The notes under the pieces: model-generated
The model's input: only the letters and a program-made list of their open reading frames with translations
Told to the model about the DNA's origin: nothing
Databases searched by the model: none
Assembly: GCA_964383465.1 (NCBI GenBank)
Contig: CAYLGT010000006.1
Coordinates: 1-50,308, forward strand
Source: CAYLGT01 sp964383465
GTDB taxonomy: Bacteria > Patescibacteriota > Saccharimonadia > Saccharimonadales > Saccharimonadaceae
DNA: 50,308 bases
Reading direction: 5' to 3'
In this document: piece by piece, positions 24,398 to 32,423 of the stretch
Position numbering within the stretch: position 1 is the stretch's first letter
Layout: each line of letters begins with the position of its first letter
Translations under genes and position numbers: made by a program

Positions 24398-26052
24398 CCA
24401 CTCCAGGGACACCAAAAAAAGACGTAATCTACGTCGACATCGAAGATGACATCACCTCTGTTATAGAGAAAGTGAAAAATGCCTCCGCCTCTATAGTTGC
24501 TCTCGTGCCGCCAAAGCGCATAGGTGTGCTCCAGAGTGTCGTGAATCTCAAACTACTTGATCGTGCCGCTAAAGGCGCAAAAAAACACATCGTCCTGATT
24601 TCGAGCGACAAAGCACTGATCGCGCTCGCCGCCGGTTTGGCGCTGCCTGTCGCCAAAAACCTTCAGTCTAAACCGGAAATTCCAACAATTGCTTCTGACG
24701 AGCCGGGTAGCGATGAAGTTATCAATGGTGATGAGCTCCCTGTGGGCGATCATGTAAAAGCGGCTGGCGCGGAGTTACCTGCGGCAGATGACGAGGAAGT
24801 AATTGCTCCAGAAGCTGACGAGATTGCATCACCACTCGAAGAAAAACCACTCGCAGCAACTGCGGCTGCACGCGCCCCTAAAAAAGCATCGAAAAAAGGC
24901 TCAGTTATCCCAAACTTCGACACGTTCCGTAAAAAGATGTTTCTGTTTGGTGGTTTGGGGGTAGCACTTATAGCTTTCCTAGTGTGGGCGATTTTCTTTG
25001 CTCCACACGCCACGGTTGCGATTACCGCTAAAACCAACATTGTGAACATAAGCAAAACTTTGCAACTACGCCCCAATGCCAAGCTAGATACTACCCAGTC
25101 CGTCGCCGCTGCCGTCGTGAAAGAAACAAAGAAAACCGCAACTGTCGACTTCACGGCTACCGGCAAGAAAGAGGTTGGTGAAAAAGCAACAGGGACCGTG
25201 AAGCTCTCTAAACTTACCGCCACGCCCGTCGAGGTGCCGGCTGGAACCAAACTTACTTCTAGTAGCGGATTAGTTTTTGTAACAAGCGCCGGCGTCACCA
25301 TTCCTGCGAGTGAGCCATGTTTCCCAAGTTTTTGCGCGAAAAGCGTCAATGTCGACGTTGCCGCAGTCGAAGGTGGCAGTAAGTACAACGCGGCTACCGG
25401 CAATCTGTCGGGTGCACCAGAAGGCGCAGGAGCGAGTTTTACCGGTCCTACTTCCGGGGGAACGGATAAAACAGTCACAGTTGTTTCTCAGGCCGACTTC
25501 GACAAAGCCAAAGAACAGCTCCAGTCACAAAAAAGTGATGAGGTAAAAGCTGAGCTTCTTAAGCAATTCGATGCAACGACTGTTGTCATCCAGGAAAGCT
25601 ACAAAGTCACGCCAGGTAATCCGACTAGCACTCCTGCGATAGACCAAGAGGCAACGACCGCGAAACTGAGCGCAGAGACGACGTATCGTATCGTAGGAAT
25701 TGCTCGTAGCGATCTGCGCGCTATCTATGACGCATACACCAAGACTCAGATTACCGGTCAGGCAAACCAAAAGATCTACGCCAGTGGCGACGAGTCGAGC
25801 AGCTTCGCGCGATTCGAAGAGGTAGAAGGCGGCTTTAGCGTGAAAGCAACCGCCGCAGCACAAGTAGGGCCAAACATCGACGAAAAGAGCCTAGCAGCGC
25901 AACTCACAGGCAAACGAGCTGGTGAAATACAACAGATGATCGAGGTGGTTCCTGGGGTAGAAGACGTCAACGTCAAGTTCTCGCCATTCTGGGTGACGAA
26001 AGCTCCCGGTAACACCAAGAAAATCGATATCAAGTTTGTCGTCAAGCAATGA
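24394..26052 (+). CDS. Single-pass membrane protein with baseplate-J-like extracellular domain
   Basis: 552 residues. Residues 1-85 form an alpha/beta cytosolic domain (VIYVDIEDDITSVIEKV, HIVLISSDKALIALAAGLAL). An acidic, Ala-rich linker to about 165 follows, then a basic stop (APKKASKKGS), a membrane segment near 187-207 (FLFGGLGVALIAFLVWAIFF), and a large external region with repeated beta features like phage baseplate J-type proteins (EVPAGTKLTSSSGLVFVTS). Overlaps the PilM/FtsA-like gene and ruvX by 4 nt each. Such proteins are common beside PilM-like genes in CPR bacteria, but function is unknown; an envelope or pilus role is inference. Confidence 0.6.
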   Translation: MTTPGTPKKDVIYVDIEDDITSVIEKVKNASASIVALVPPKRIGVLQSVVNLKLLDRAAKGAKKHIVLISSDKALIALAAGLALPVAKNLQSKPEIPTIASDEPGSDEVINGDELPVGDHVKAAGAELPAADDEEVIAPEADEIASPLEEKPLAATAAARAPKKASKKGSVIPNFDTFRKKMFLFGGLGVALIAFLVWAIFFAPHATVAITAKTNIVNISKTLQLRPNAKLDTTQSVAAAVVKETKKTATVDFTATGKKEVGEKATGTVKLSKLTATPVEVPAGTKLTSSSGLVFVTSAGVTIPASEPCFPSFCAKSVNVDVAAVEGGSKYNAATGNLSGAPEGAGASFTGPTSGGTDKTVTVVSQADFDKAKEQLQSQKSDEVKAELLKQFDATTVVIQESYKVTPGNPTSTPAIDQEATTAKLSAETTYRIVGIARSDLRAIYDAYTKTQITGQANQKIYASGDESSSFARFEEVEGGFSVKATAAAQVGPNIDEKSLAAQLTGKRAGEIQQMIEVVPGVEDVNVKFSPFWVTKAPGNTKKIDIKFVVKQ

Positions 26053-26471
26053 GCCAGCAGACACAGCGCCATACTTTTCTGAGTTTTGATGTTGGTGAAA
26101 AGCGCATCGGTGTTGCGCAAGCAGATAGTGAAGTCAAAATTCCTTTTCCTCTCACCACAATCCTGGTCGACGGCCTCGAGATGGATCGAGTCAGAGAGCT
26201 TCTTTCTGAAGTTTCGCCAACGTTGGTTGTGGTCGGCTTTCCGCGAAACCAACAAGGCGAATCGACAGCGCAAACAAAGGTGTCAGAGCAGTTCGCCGAA
26301 GGCTTGCGAAGGCTTGGTGTCGAGGTAGTGTTTCAGGACGAGTCCCTAACCTCTGTTCTCGCTGAGCAGTATCTGAAACAACACAAAAAATCGTATACGA
26401 AACAAGATATCGATGCCCATGCCGCAGCCATTATTTTGGGTGATTTTTTGGAGCTTACCTATGGAGTTTAG
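26049..26471 (+). CDS. ruvX: Putative pre-16S rRNA nuclease / Holliday-junction resolvase YqgF (RuvX)
   Basis: 140 residues, RNase H fold. LSFDVGEKRIGVAQAD has the first acidic residue, VVVGFPRNQQGESTAQT the middle motif and DIDAHAAAIILGDFL the last Asp. Family work supports processing of the 5' end of 16S rRNA; the Holliday-junction role is older and less certain. Its stop lies 11 nt inside mltG, the same ruvX-mltG neighbourhood seen in many bacteria. Confidence 0.9.
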   Translation: MSQQTQRHTFLSFDVGEKRIGVAQADSEVKIPFPLTTILVDGLEMDRVRELLSEVSPTLVVVGFPRNQQGESTAQTKVSEQFAEGLRRLGVEVVFQDESLTSVLAEQYLKQHKKSYTKQDIDAHAAAIILGDFLELTYGV

Positions 26472-27552
26472 GCATCCTCGTCATCGCCCACAGCTCGACA
26501 TTCCCCCTGTCAGTATCATCGACCACACTCCATCGGTGCTGCCCCCGAAACGCAGTCGGTTGCCTCACCTCGTAGCGATTATCATGCTGCTGTTCGGCGC
26601 AGGCGTGGCGGCACTTCTCTGGTATCGATGGGCACTTTCACCTGTGACATCGAAAGAATCCAGTGTCCGAGTGGTGGTGAGCCCAGGTGAGACAGCGTCA
26701 GAGATTGGTCGACAGCTTGCGTCGCAGCATCTTATCCGCAGTGAATTCGCGTTCGGTCTTTACACACAGCTACATGGGTTGCGCTCCAAACTTCAGGCTG
26801 GCGGCTATGTTCTCTCGCCGCATCTTTCGACACCAAGTATCGTAGAACATATGACGACAGGTAAAACCGACACATTTAACGTTACAATTTCTCCGGGGCT
26901 TACGCTTGATGAACTGAAGACTCTGTTTGAACGATATGGCTACAGCTCACAGGAAATTGAGACGGCATTTACAAAGTCGTACACTCATCCGCTGCTTGCG
27001 TCTCGTCCATCGGGCGCTACTTTGGAGGGGTATATCTATCCTGAGACGTACAATGTCGGAGCAGATGAACCGCTCAGCTCTCTTCTCGGGCGAAGTTTTG
27101 ACGAGCTTTTCAAAGTGATCACTGAAAATGGCTACGTAGAGCAGTACCAGAAAGAGGGATTGAGCATCCACCAGGCTGTGACACTCGCCTCTATCGTGCA
27201 GAAAGAAGTCTCTAACAAGGCCGACCAGAAACAGGTGGCGCAAGTGTTCTTGAAGCGGCTCGACAGTGGGATACAGCTTGGTTCAGATGTGACGTTTATG
27301 TATGCCGCGAAACTGCTTGGCGTTGAACCGAGCGTTGACCTCGACTCTGCGTACAACACACGCAAATACGCCGGGCTTCCTCCTGGGCCAATTTCGAACA
27401 TGAACCCAAGTGCCCTCGAGGCAGTTGCCTTCCCAGCGAGCGGAGACTACCTCTATTTTGTAGCTGGTGACGACGGCACGACGTACTTCTCTCGTACTCA
27501 GGCTGAACATGACGCAAATGTCGCCGCACACTGTAAAGAACTGTGCAATTAG
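26461..27552 (+). CDS. mltG: Endolytic murein transglycosylase MltG
   Basis: 363 residues from ATG 26461 (an ATG at 26413 would lie in ruvX). A cytosolic basic stretch precedes the membrane segment at about 36-55 (LVAIIMLLFGAGVAALLWY). A LysM-like subdomain follows, then the YceG core: LEGYIYPETYNV, ASIVQKEVSNKADQ with the catalytic Glu, LGSDVTFMYAAKLL (usually QSDPTVxY) and YNTRKYAGLPPGPISNM. MltG cuts nascent peptidoglycan at the membrane and sets glycan length. Confidence 0.93.
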   Translation: MEFRHPRHRPQLDIPPVSIIDHTPSVLPPKRSRLPHLVAIIMLLFGAGVAALLWYRWALSPVTSKESSVRVVVSPGETASEIGRQLASQHLIRSEFAFGLYTQLHGLRSKLQAGGYVLSPHLSTPSIVEHMTTGKTDTFNVTISPGLTLDELKTLFERYGYSSQEIETAFTKSYTHPLLASRPSGATLEGYIYPETYNVGADEPLSSLLGRSFDELFKVITENGYVEQYQKEGLSIHQAVTLASIVQKEVSNKADQKQVAQVFLKRLDSGIQLGSDVTFMYAAKLLGVEPSVDLDSAYNTRKYAGLPPGPISNMNPSALEAVAFPASGDYLYFVAGDDGTTYFSRTQAEHDANVAAHCKELCN

Positions 27553-27568
27553 TAGTTTAGAACATCGA

Positions 27569-27596
27569 TTGACTATATTTGCAAGTATGCTACAAT
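27569..27596 (+). promoter_or_regulatory. Promoter of the LysM/CHAP gene
   Basis: TTGACT (27569-27574), 16 nt spacer, TACAAT (27591-27596), preceded by TGC. Transcription would start near 27603, giving a leader of about 250 nt before the possible ATT start or 346 nt before the first ATG. Confidence 0.7.
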
Positions 27597-27602
27597 GGAT
27601 AT

Positions 27603-27852
27603 GCAAATAGTGACGGGCCTCAGAAGACCTTTGTTACAGAGGTCGGGTAGGGAACGAGCTCGCTTACTAGATGCCTACCGTCAACTGTCGTACGAGTGCT
27701 TCAAAAGCAGAAACTTGAAACTAGCACTTAACAGCGAAATGGTCGACGCGCACTCTGTTTTTTGTTTTCCACCACACGGTTGAGCGAAAACAAAAAAGAA
27801 AGACATAGTACCGGTAGTCGTATCCTAGCGATAGGATGCACGGAGAAACACC
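27603..27852 (+). ncRNA. Long structured 5' leader of the LysM/CHAP gene
   Basis: No gene is credible here. Visible hairpins: GACCT/AGGTC around 27628-27646, GGTAGG/CCTACC spanning about 27648-27681, a 12-bp A/T-rich stem TTTTTTGTTTTC (27758-27769) with GAAAACAAAAAA (27786-27797), and ATCCTA/TAGGAT with a GCGA loop near 27822-27837, just before GGAG at 27842. I looked for the c-di-AMP (ydaO) riboswitch, which often precedes wall hydrolases, and did not find its core. A regulatory leader is inference. Confidence 0.5.
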
Positions 27853-27948
27853 ATTAGTAACTTAGTCTCGGCACCATCCGAACAAGTCACCGGAGCTACT
27901 CGCTCCACTCGTAAAAAAAGCAAAGGCGTCACACGCCTCAGCTCTGCG

Positions 27949-28977
27949 ATGTCTTACATAGCAGTTCTTACATTGATTGCTAGCGTTGTATCTGTCGGAT
28001 ACCAGTCTCCTGTTGAAAAGCAGGTTGCTGCTTCGACAACAGATAGTAACGTCCTAAAGGTAGATGACCCGTCTGTCGATCAGAGGGTTGCTGCTGAACT
28101 GGCTGCAAATACTGCCCAAACTGCCAACCTGGCCGTAGCATCAAATGTTTCAAACCTTTCGATTTCACTCAGCGCCAAAGCCGAACTTGCACAGGCCGAC
28201 ACCAGCGTACTGGCTAAGCCGCAGATAGTAGAAGTGGCCGACCAGCGAGGTGTCTCGTCATATGTCACTGTCGTTGGCGATACCGCTCCATCTATTGCTG
28301 CAAAATTCGGCGTCAGTGCCGACACTGTTAAATGGGCAAACAACCTGGTAGGCGATGCTGTCTCAGTTGGGGTAACGCTTCGTATCCCGAACGTTGACGG
28401 CGTGCTCTACACAGTCAAAGACGGTGACACCGTCGACGCTATCGCTGCTCGATACGGCGCTCAACGCGAACGACTCATCAGTTATAACGACCTCGAAATC
28501 AGCGGTATATCTTCTGGTCAACAGATCGTCGTACCTGGTGGCGTACTGGCACAAAACGAGCGTCCAGGCTTTTCTGCTCCGGCAACTGCTCGTTCAACGA
28601 GCGGAAACCGCGTAGTCGCCTACAACCCAAGTGCCGCCGCAGTGGCAGGTAACCGATATGACTACGGCTACTGTACATGGTATGTCTATAACCGCCGTGC
28701 AGAGCTTGGTCGTCCAGTCGGAAGTTTCTGGGGTAACGCCTCGACGTGGGCCTACAATGCCCGTGCCGCAGGCTACCTGGTGAACAACGTCCCGGCTGTT
28801 GGTGCTGTTATGCAGGATAGCTATAGCGCTGGTGGCTACGGTCACGTTGCGGTTGTCGAGAGCGTTGGTTCCGATGGAAGCATCACTATCTCTGAGATGA
28901 ACTACGCCGGCTGGAACGTCAAGTCGTACCGCTCATTGAGTCCCGGTGAAGCCTCTCGCTACAACTACATCCATTAA
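27949..28977 (+). CDS. Secreted peptidoglycan hydrolase with two LysM domains and a CHAP domain
   Basis: 342 residues from ATG 27949. LysM 1 is about 103-147 (YVTVVGDTAPSIAAKFGVSA), LysM 2 about 149-195 (YTVKDGDTVDAIAARYGAQ), then a linker and a CHAP domain with Cys in YGYCTWYVYNRR and His in GYGHVAVVE. LysM holds glycan; CHAP cuts peptide stems. The ATG has no Shine-Dalgarno and the signal peptide from it lacks basic residues. The frame is open to ATT at 27853, which has GGAG 7 nt upstream and would add 32 residues including RSTRKKSKGVTR, a proper basic n-region. The true start may therefore be ATT 27853. Confidence 0.88.
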   Translation: MSYIAVLTLIASVVSVGYQSPVEKQVAASTTDSNVLKVDDPSVDQRVAAELAANTAQTANLAVASNVSNLSISLSAKAELAQADTSVLAKPQIVEVADQRGVSSYVTVVGDTAPSIAAKFGVSADTVKWANNLVGDAVSVGVTLRIPNVDGVLYTVKDGDTVDAIAARYGAQRERLISYNDLEISGISSGQQIVVPGGVLAQNERPGFSAPATARSTSGNRVVAYNPSAAAVAGNRYDYGYCTWYVYNRRAELGRPVGSFWGNASTWAYNARAAGYLVNNVPAVGAVMQDSYSAGGYGHVAVVESVGSDGSITISEMNYAGWNVKSYRSLSPGEASRYNYIH

Positions 28978-28996
28978 ACAGATTCTTGTTAGCATA

Positions 28997-29028
28997 AACA
29001 CGCCACTCCATCAGGGGTGGCGTGTTTC
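28997..29028 (+). terminator. Intrinsic terminator after the LysM/CHAP gene
   Basis: ACACGCCACTCC pairs with GGGGTGGCGTGT around a short loop and is followed by TTTCGTT. It separates the hydrolase from obgE. Confidence 0.8.
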
Positions 29029-29044
29029 GTTGTAAAGAGTTAAA

Positions 29045-30352
29045 ATGAGGACAATGTTTGTAGACAGTGCCCGTGTAGTAATTAGTGCCGGCCGAGGTGG
29101 CGACGGCAAGGTCAGTTTTCGTACCGAAAAATATGTCGAACATGGTGGTCCCGATGGCGGCGATGGCGGCAGGGGTGGCGATGTCATCTTTGAGGCCGAC
29201 AACAACACCTCTACGCTGGTTGATTTTCGAATCAAACGAGAACTGAGCGCGGGAAACGGCGAACCAGGCGGGGAGCGAAAAAAACATGGCCGTAGCGGCA
29301 AAGACGTAATCATCAAAGTGCCGGTAGGTACACAGATATTTCGAGATGACGAACTGGTGGTCGACCTCGTGACCCCTGGACAGCAAGCCGTAGTGGCAAA
29401 AGGTGGTGATGGAGGATTCGGAAACGCACACTTCAAAAGCTCGACACGCCAGACTCCTCGGGTTGCAGAACTCGGTGAAAAGGGAGATGGCTTCGAGGCA
29501 CGTCTAGAGTTGAAGCTCATCGCTGACGTGGGGCTCGTCGGCTTTCCAAACGCTGGTAAGTCTACGTTTTTGAGTGTCGTCAGTAACGCGCGCCCGGAAA
29601 TTGCGGACTATGCATTTACGACGCTGACACCAAACCTAGGGGTGGCTGACATCGATAACACCTCGCTCCTTATCGCAGACATCCCCGGTCTTATCGAGGG
29701 CGCAAGCGAAGGCAAGGGGCTTGGCGATGCGTTTTTGCGCCATATTGAGCGTACGGCGGTTATTCTACATCTCATCGATGCCTATAGTGACGACCCTGCT
29801 GGTGCCTACCAGACCATTCGCGGTGAACTTGCGGCCTATAGCGAGACACTGGCCGCTCTCCCAGAAGTGGTGGCGCTGAGTAAGGTCGACGGGCTCGACG
29901 AGGAACTGATTACGCACCAGCTCGATGCCCTGCGCTCAGTTGTTGAGCACGATCGTATCATTGCGCTTTCCTCCACGGCGGGTACTTCGCTCAAAGAAAC
30001 ACTACGCTTGCTCGCAGCTCAGGTGGCCGCTGCACGTCAGAAGCAAGAAGATCTACTAGAAGAAGCGGTGGACGATGAAGCGCCTGAGCATATCATCCAG
30101 CTTTCGAGTCGCCAGCTCGACGAGAAATGGTCGGTTCGTGAGGAAGAAGGCCGGTTTGTCGTCACGGGGCCAAAGATCGAAAAGTTTGCGGCCCGTACCG
30201 ACTACGGTAATCCTCATAGCGTGAACCGGCTTCGTGACATCATGAAAAAGATGGGCATCACCCACGAGTTGGTGCGCAAAGGCGTCGAGCCGGCTGACAT
30301 CGTGGTATTTGGTGAAACAGGGGACTACTCCTGTACTTTTGAAGAAAATTAG
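29045..30352 (+). CDS. obgE: GTPase Obg/CgtA
   Basis: 435 residues in three domains. The N-terminal Obg fold is glycine-rich (SAGRGGDGKVSF, GPDGGDGGRGGDV). The G domain has G1 GFPNAGKST, G3 DIPGLIEGA and G4 LSKVDG. The C-terminal OCT domain starts near residue 340 and has the VTGPKIEKFAART motif. Obg acts in large-subunit ribosome assembly and growth control. Start ATG 29045 or 29054; MFVDSARVV fits the family either way. The two large RNAs follow it directly. Confidence 0.95.
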   Translation: MRTMFVDSARVVISAGRGGDGKVSFRTEKYVEHGGPDGGDGGRGGDVIFEADNNTSTLVDFRIKRELSAGNGEPGGERKKHGRSGKDVIIKVPVGTQIFRDDELVVDLVTPGQQAVVAKGGDGGFGNAHFKSSTRQTPRVAELGEKGDGFEARLELKLIADVGLVGFPNAGKSTFLSVVSNARPEIADYAFTTLTPNLGVADIDNTSLLIADIPGLIEGASEGKGLGDAFLRHIERTAVILHLIDAYSDDPAGAYQTIRGELAAYSETLAALPEVVALSKVDGLDEELITHQLDALRSVVEHDRIIALSSTAGTSLKETLRLLAAQVAAARQKQEDLLEEAVDDEAPEHIIQLSSRQLDEKWSVREEEGRFVVTGPKIEKFAARTDYGNPHSVNRLRDIMKKMGITHELVRKGVEPADIVVFGETGDYSCTFEEN

Positions 30353-30371
30353 ACAAAATAATAAAATACTA

Positions 30372-30400
30372 TTGACATAGTCAAGCTTATGTGTTAATAT
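30372..30400 (+). promoter_or_regulatory. Promoter of large RNA 1
   Basis: Consensus TTGACA (30372-30377), 17 nt spacer, TAATAT (30395-30400). Expected start about 30407, which is exactly the first base of a 7-bp hairpin. Confidence 0.85.
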
Positions 30401-30406
30401 GTTTCT

Positions 30407-30980
30407 ACGCTCATGATTGAGCGTGACCTTTTACAAGAAATGTTTCATAGAGTCGCTGAGTGATACACCCAGTACATACGCACATATGTGCTGAGTGTAT
30501 CACTCAAGCTTCTCCCTGCAATCACCCGTCGGATCGGGTGCCGTCATGCAAGTATCACCGGATGTGAACTTGCATAAAACACAGAGAGGACAGACATGCG
30601 CGCACCGCCGAGCATGCCCATCTTCCAGGTCCGTATGTGACCCGCCGGCGACACGATCGCGATCGACACCCCGTGAAGGGGTAAAGAAAGGAGTCCGAAG
30701 GTGAACTTCGGCAACTACTTCTAACGTAGACATCAGGACTGCGCCGTACACAGGATTAATCCTGGGCACAGTCGGTCCTACGACTTGGGTATGTCGTGAG
30801 CTAGCGTTGGCCATGATCAACGCTTTGTAGCAAGAGTTTCACCCATATACTCTTGTGACCGGGTTGGGCGACCGCGGGGAAGGGTGGCCACGGAGTAGAC
30901 GCATAGTCCTCCGTGGCCACCCGTGGCCTCCTTTGAAACACTTCTTGTTCGAGCACCCCACAGGGGTGCTTTTCCCTTTT
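30407..30980 (+). ncRNA. Large structured RNA 1 of a tandem pair
   Basis: About 574 nt with its own promoter and terminator and no credible long ORF. It opens with a 7-bp hairpin (30407-30424), then GACCTTTT and a 5' box ACAAGAAATGTTTCA (30433-30447) that can pair 14 of 15 bases with TGAAACACTTCTTGT (30934-30948), closing the whole molecule. Inside are an 11-bp stem (30458-30468 with 30495-30505), a hairpin at 30547-30574, CCCC/GGGG and CCGAAG/CTTCGG hairpins that both have GTGAA loops, and a 14-bp stem (30882-30895 with 30909-30922) containing GGTGGCCACGG. RNA 2 shares both ends and that stem. Two tiny ORFs (30596-30640, 30701-30724) have Shine-Dalgarno-like sequences. I do not recognise the family. 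Confidence 0.75.
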
Positions 30981-30982
30981 TT
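30952..30982 (+). terminator. Terminator of large RNA 1
   Basis: GCACCCC-ACA-GGGGTGC followed by TTTTCCCTTTTTT: a strong intrinsic terminator, 3 nt after the 3' pairing box. Confidence 0.9.
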
Positions 30983-31003
30983 AAACAAACATTGAGAAAA
31001 GTA

Positions 31004-31032
31004 TTGACATTTATGTCTATATATGATACAAT
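31004..31032 (+). promoter_or_regulatory. Promoter of large RNA 2
   Basis: Consensus TTGACA (31004-31009), 17 nt spacer, TACAAT (31027-31032). Expected start about 31039, next to the first hairpin (31040-31055, GAAA tetraloop). Confidence 0.85.
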
Positions 31033-31038
31033 GCTTAT

Positions 31039-31720
31039 ATCACTTGAAAAAGTGAGACCTTTGACAAGAGATGTTTTCCAGAGAGAGATGACTGGTACAC
31101 GCTGCAGATACTAAGCAGTGTATGTAGCGTGTACCAGTCGTCCATGAGGACCAAACCCTAGGAGGGTCATGTACGCATTCTTTGCGCTCATTGCCCTTCT
31201 GTGGGTGATGGTCGGGGCAGCCCTACGGGGAACCACAGTTCTGTCGTTCCCGGGCTGCGGCCACAGGAGGATCGAACAGCCCTCGTCGAGCTACGGCTAG
31301 TAATATCCGTGGCTCACCGGTTGAGAGAAAACTGGACTCCAAGGCGTTTCGATACGTTGTAGTGAAGGCAAATGACGCTTGGCGCTCATAGAGCATTGGC
31401 CCCTGAGCCGGTGTTCGACCGATGCCCACACGCGATGTCTAATTTGACCGTAACGACTTCACTGCGACTAGCTCGAGGCCGTCCTATGGACGGAGATAAG
31501 CCCACATAGCAACCATGGATTGTACTGCGCCTCCGGGTTCCAGCAGTAACCTGTTAAGAGCAGGGTTGCCCTCATAACTGAATACTTTGGTGGGTGGCCA
31601 CGGGGACGTGAGAGTATGGAATGGCATAGTGCCGCTCGCGCACATACTCAAACTAACCGTGGCCACCGGCCATACCTGAAACATCTCTTGTCGTCGCGCC
31701 CCAAATGGGGCGCTTTTGCT
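31039..31720 (+). ncRNA. Large structured RNA 2 of a tandem pair
   Basis: About 682 nt, same plan as RNA 1: promoter, start-site hairpin (TCACTT-GAAA-AAGTGA), GACCTTTG, then ACAAGAGATGTTT (31064-31076) pairing perfectly over 13 bp with AAACATCTCTTGT (31679-31691). Relative to RNA 1 one pair changes from A-U to G-C, a compensatory change. Other stems: 14 bp GACTGGTACACGCT (31090-31103 with 31126-31139), a long hairpin 31217-31258, GCCAC/GTGGC (31260, 31309), CACCGG/CCGGTG (31315, 31408), CCGTCC/GGACGG (31479-31493), and GGTGGCCACGG (31593-31603) with CCGTGGCCACC (31657-31667) as in RNA 1. A 43-codon ORF at 31169-31300 overlaps the structure. Family not recognised. Confidence 0.75.
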
Positions 31721-31722
31721 TT
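31696..31722 (+). terminator. Terminator of large RNA 2
   Basis: GCGCCCC-AAAT-GGGGCGC followed by TTTTGCTTT, starting 4 nt after the 3' pairing box. It also faces the convergent PaaX/Cas2-like gene. Confidence 0.9.
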
Positions 31723-31731
31723 AGTGACAAT

Positions 31732-32295
31732 TTAGCGAAGGGTGGGGTAACGGCGAAGTAGTCGAGCAAGGGTGGCTTCGTCGATACGAGCAATTTCAGC
31801 GATCATCACGAACTGCGTCAGGCCGCAGTAGGCGATGAGCTCTGAAACCACGTCGAAACATGGGTAAGGGTGAAACCAAGTACTGTCTTTGACGAGACTA
31901 AATCCTAGGCGGTGCAGTTCAGACGTCAGGAGCCGACGTTGCCTGGCATAGCGAGCGGGAATGTCATAGCTCACCATGCGCCATGTACCGTCCCAGTTCG
32001 TCTGAGGCTGTATGTACAGCTCATCTATCTTGGCACGTTGCAGACGGTGAACGCCTTTTACCGACGGCTGAACAGTGATTTTGTTGCCGACATGAGAGAT
32101 CTCGATGAGACCGAGTCGGCGCAGATTGGCGACCACCGCTCGTTGTTCGTCCCGCGACAAACCTTCGGGGAAGGCGTGGATGGCGTCCAACATGTCGTGT
32201 AAGGTCACGGCCTGGGCGCTGACACCCGAAAGGCCATTGGCACCGATGGCACCGAGAACAGCGCTGATGACACGTTTGGTATCTTGCCGCTTCAT
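31732..32295 (-). CDS. PaaX-like regulator with winged-helix and Cas2-like domains
   Basis: 187 residues. The N-terminal half looks like a winged helix (LHDMLDAIHAFPEGLSRDEQRAVVANLRRLGLIEI). The C-terminal half, from WDGTWRMVSYDIPARYARQRRLLTSELHRLGF, is the ferredoxin-like fold shared by PaaX and Cas2. These proteins are often labelled Cas2 in CPR genomes, but the added helix-turn-helix and the lack of any CRISPR array or other cas gene point to a transcription regulator. A -10 TAGTAT ends 6 nt before the ATG, so the mRNA is probably leaderless. Targets unknown. Confidence 0.7.
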   Translation of the reverse strand: MKRQDTKRVISAVLGAIGANGLSGVSAQAVTLHDMLDAIHAFPEGLSRDEQRAVVANLRRLGLIEISHVGNKITVQPSVKGVHRLQRAKIDELYIQPQTNWDGTWRMVSYDIPARYARQRRLLTSELHRLGFSLVKDSTWFHPYPCFDVVSELIAYCGLTQFVMIAEIARIDEATLARLLRRYPTLR

Positions 32296-32408
32296 AGTGT
32301 CATACTAGCACGTTTACTCAACGTATACAAAAACGCATATGCTAAAACACGGCATACCAAAGAAGCAAAACTATATACATATACAAATATGCACAAATGT
32401 GTTTCTGG

Positions 32409-32414
32409 TATAGT
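32409..32414 (+). promoter_or_regulatory. Extended -10 of sbcB
   Basis: CTGGTATAGT, a TGn-extended -10 ending 9 nt before ATG 32424; leader of 2-3 nt expected. Confidence 0.45.
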
Positions 32415-32423
32415 GAAAGGCAG

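Noticed and set aside
27603..27852. c-di-AMP (ydaO) riboswitch or third copy of the large RNA
   Set aside because: The conserved riboswitch core was not found. The GACCTTTG match to the large RNAs is only 8 nt, with no 3' pairing box or shared stem.
30407..31720. RNase P RNA, tmRNA or 6S RNA
   Set aside because: No RNase P core signatures, no tRNA-like acceptor or T arm with CCA for tmRNA, and both units are too long for 6S RNA.
31732..32295. CRISPR Cas2
   Set aside because: It has an extra N-terminal winged helix and there is no repeat-spacer array or other cas gene in the window.
32296..32302. Fourth NrtR operator (AGTGTCA next to the PaaX-like start)
   Set aside because: Only one arm is present; the sequence 3' of it does not complete the palindrome.
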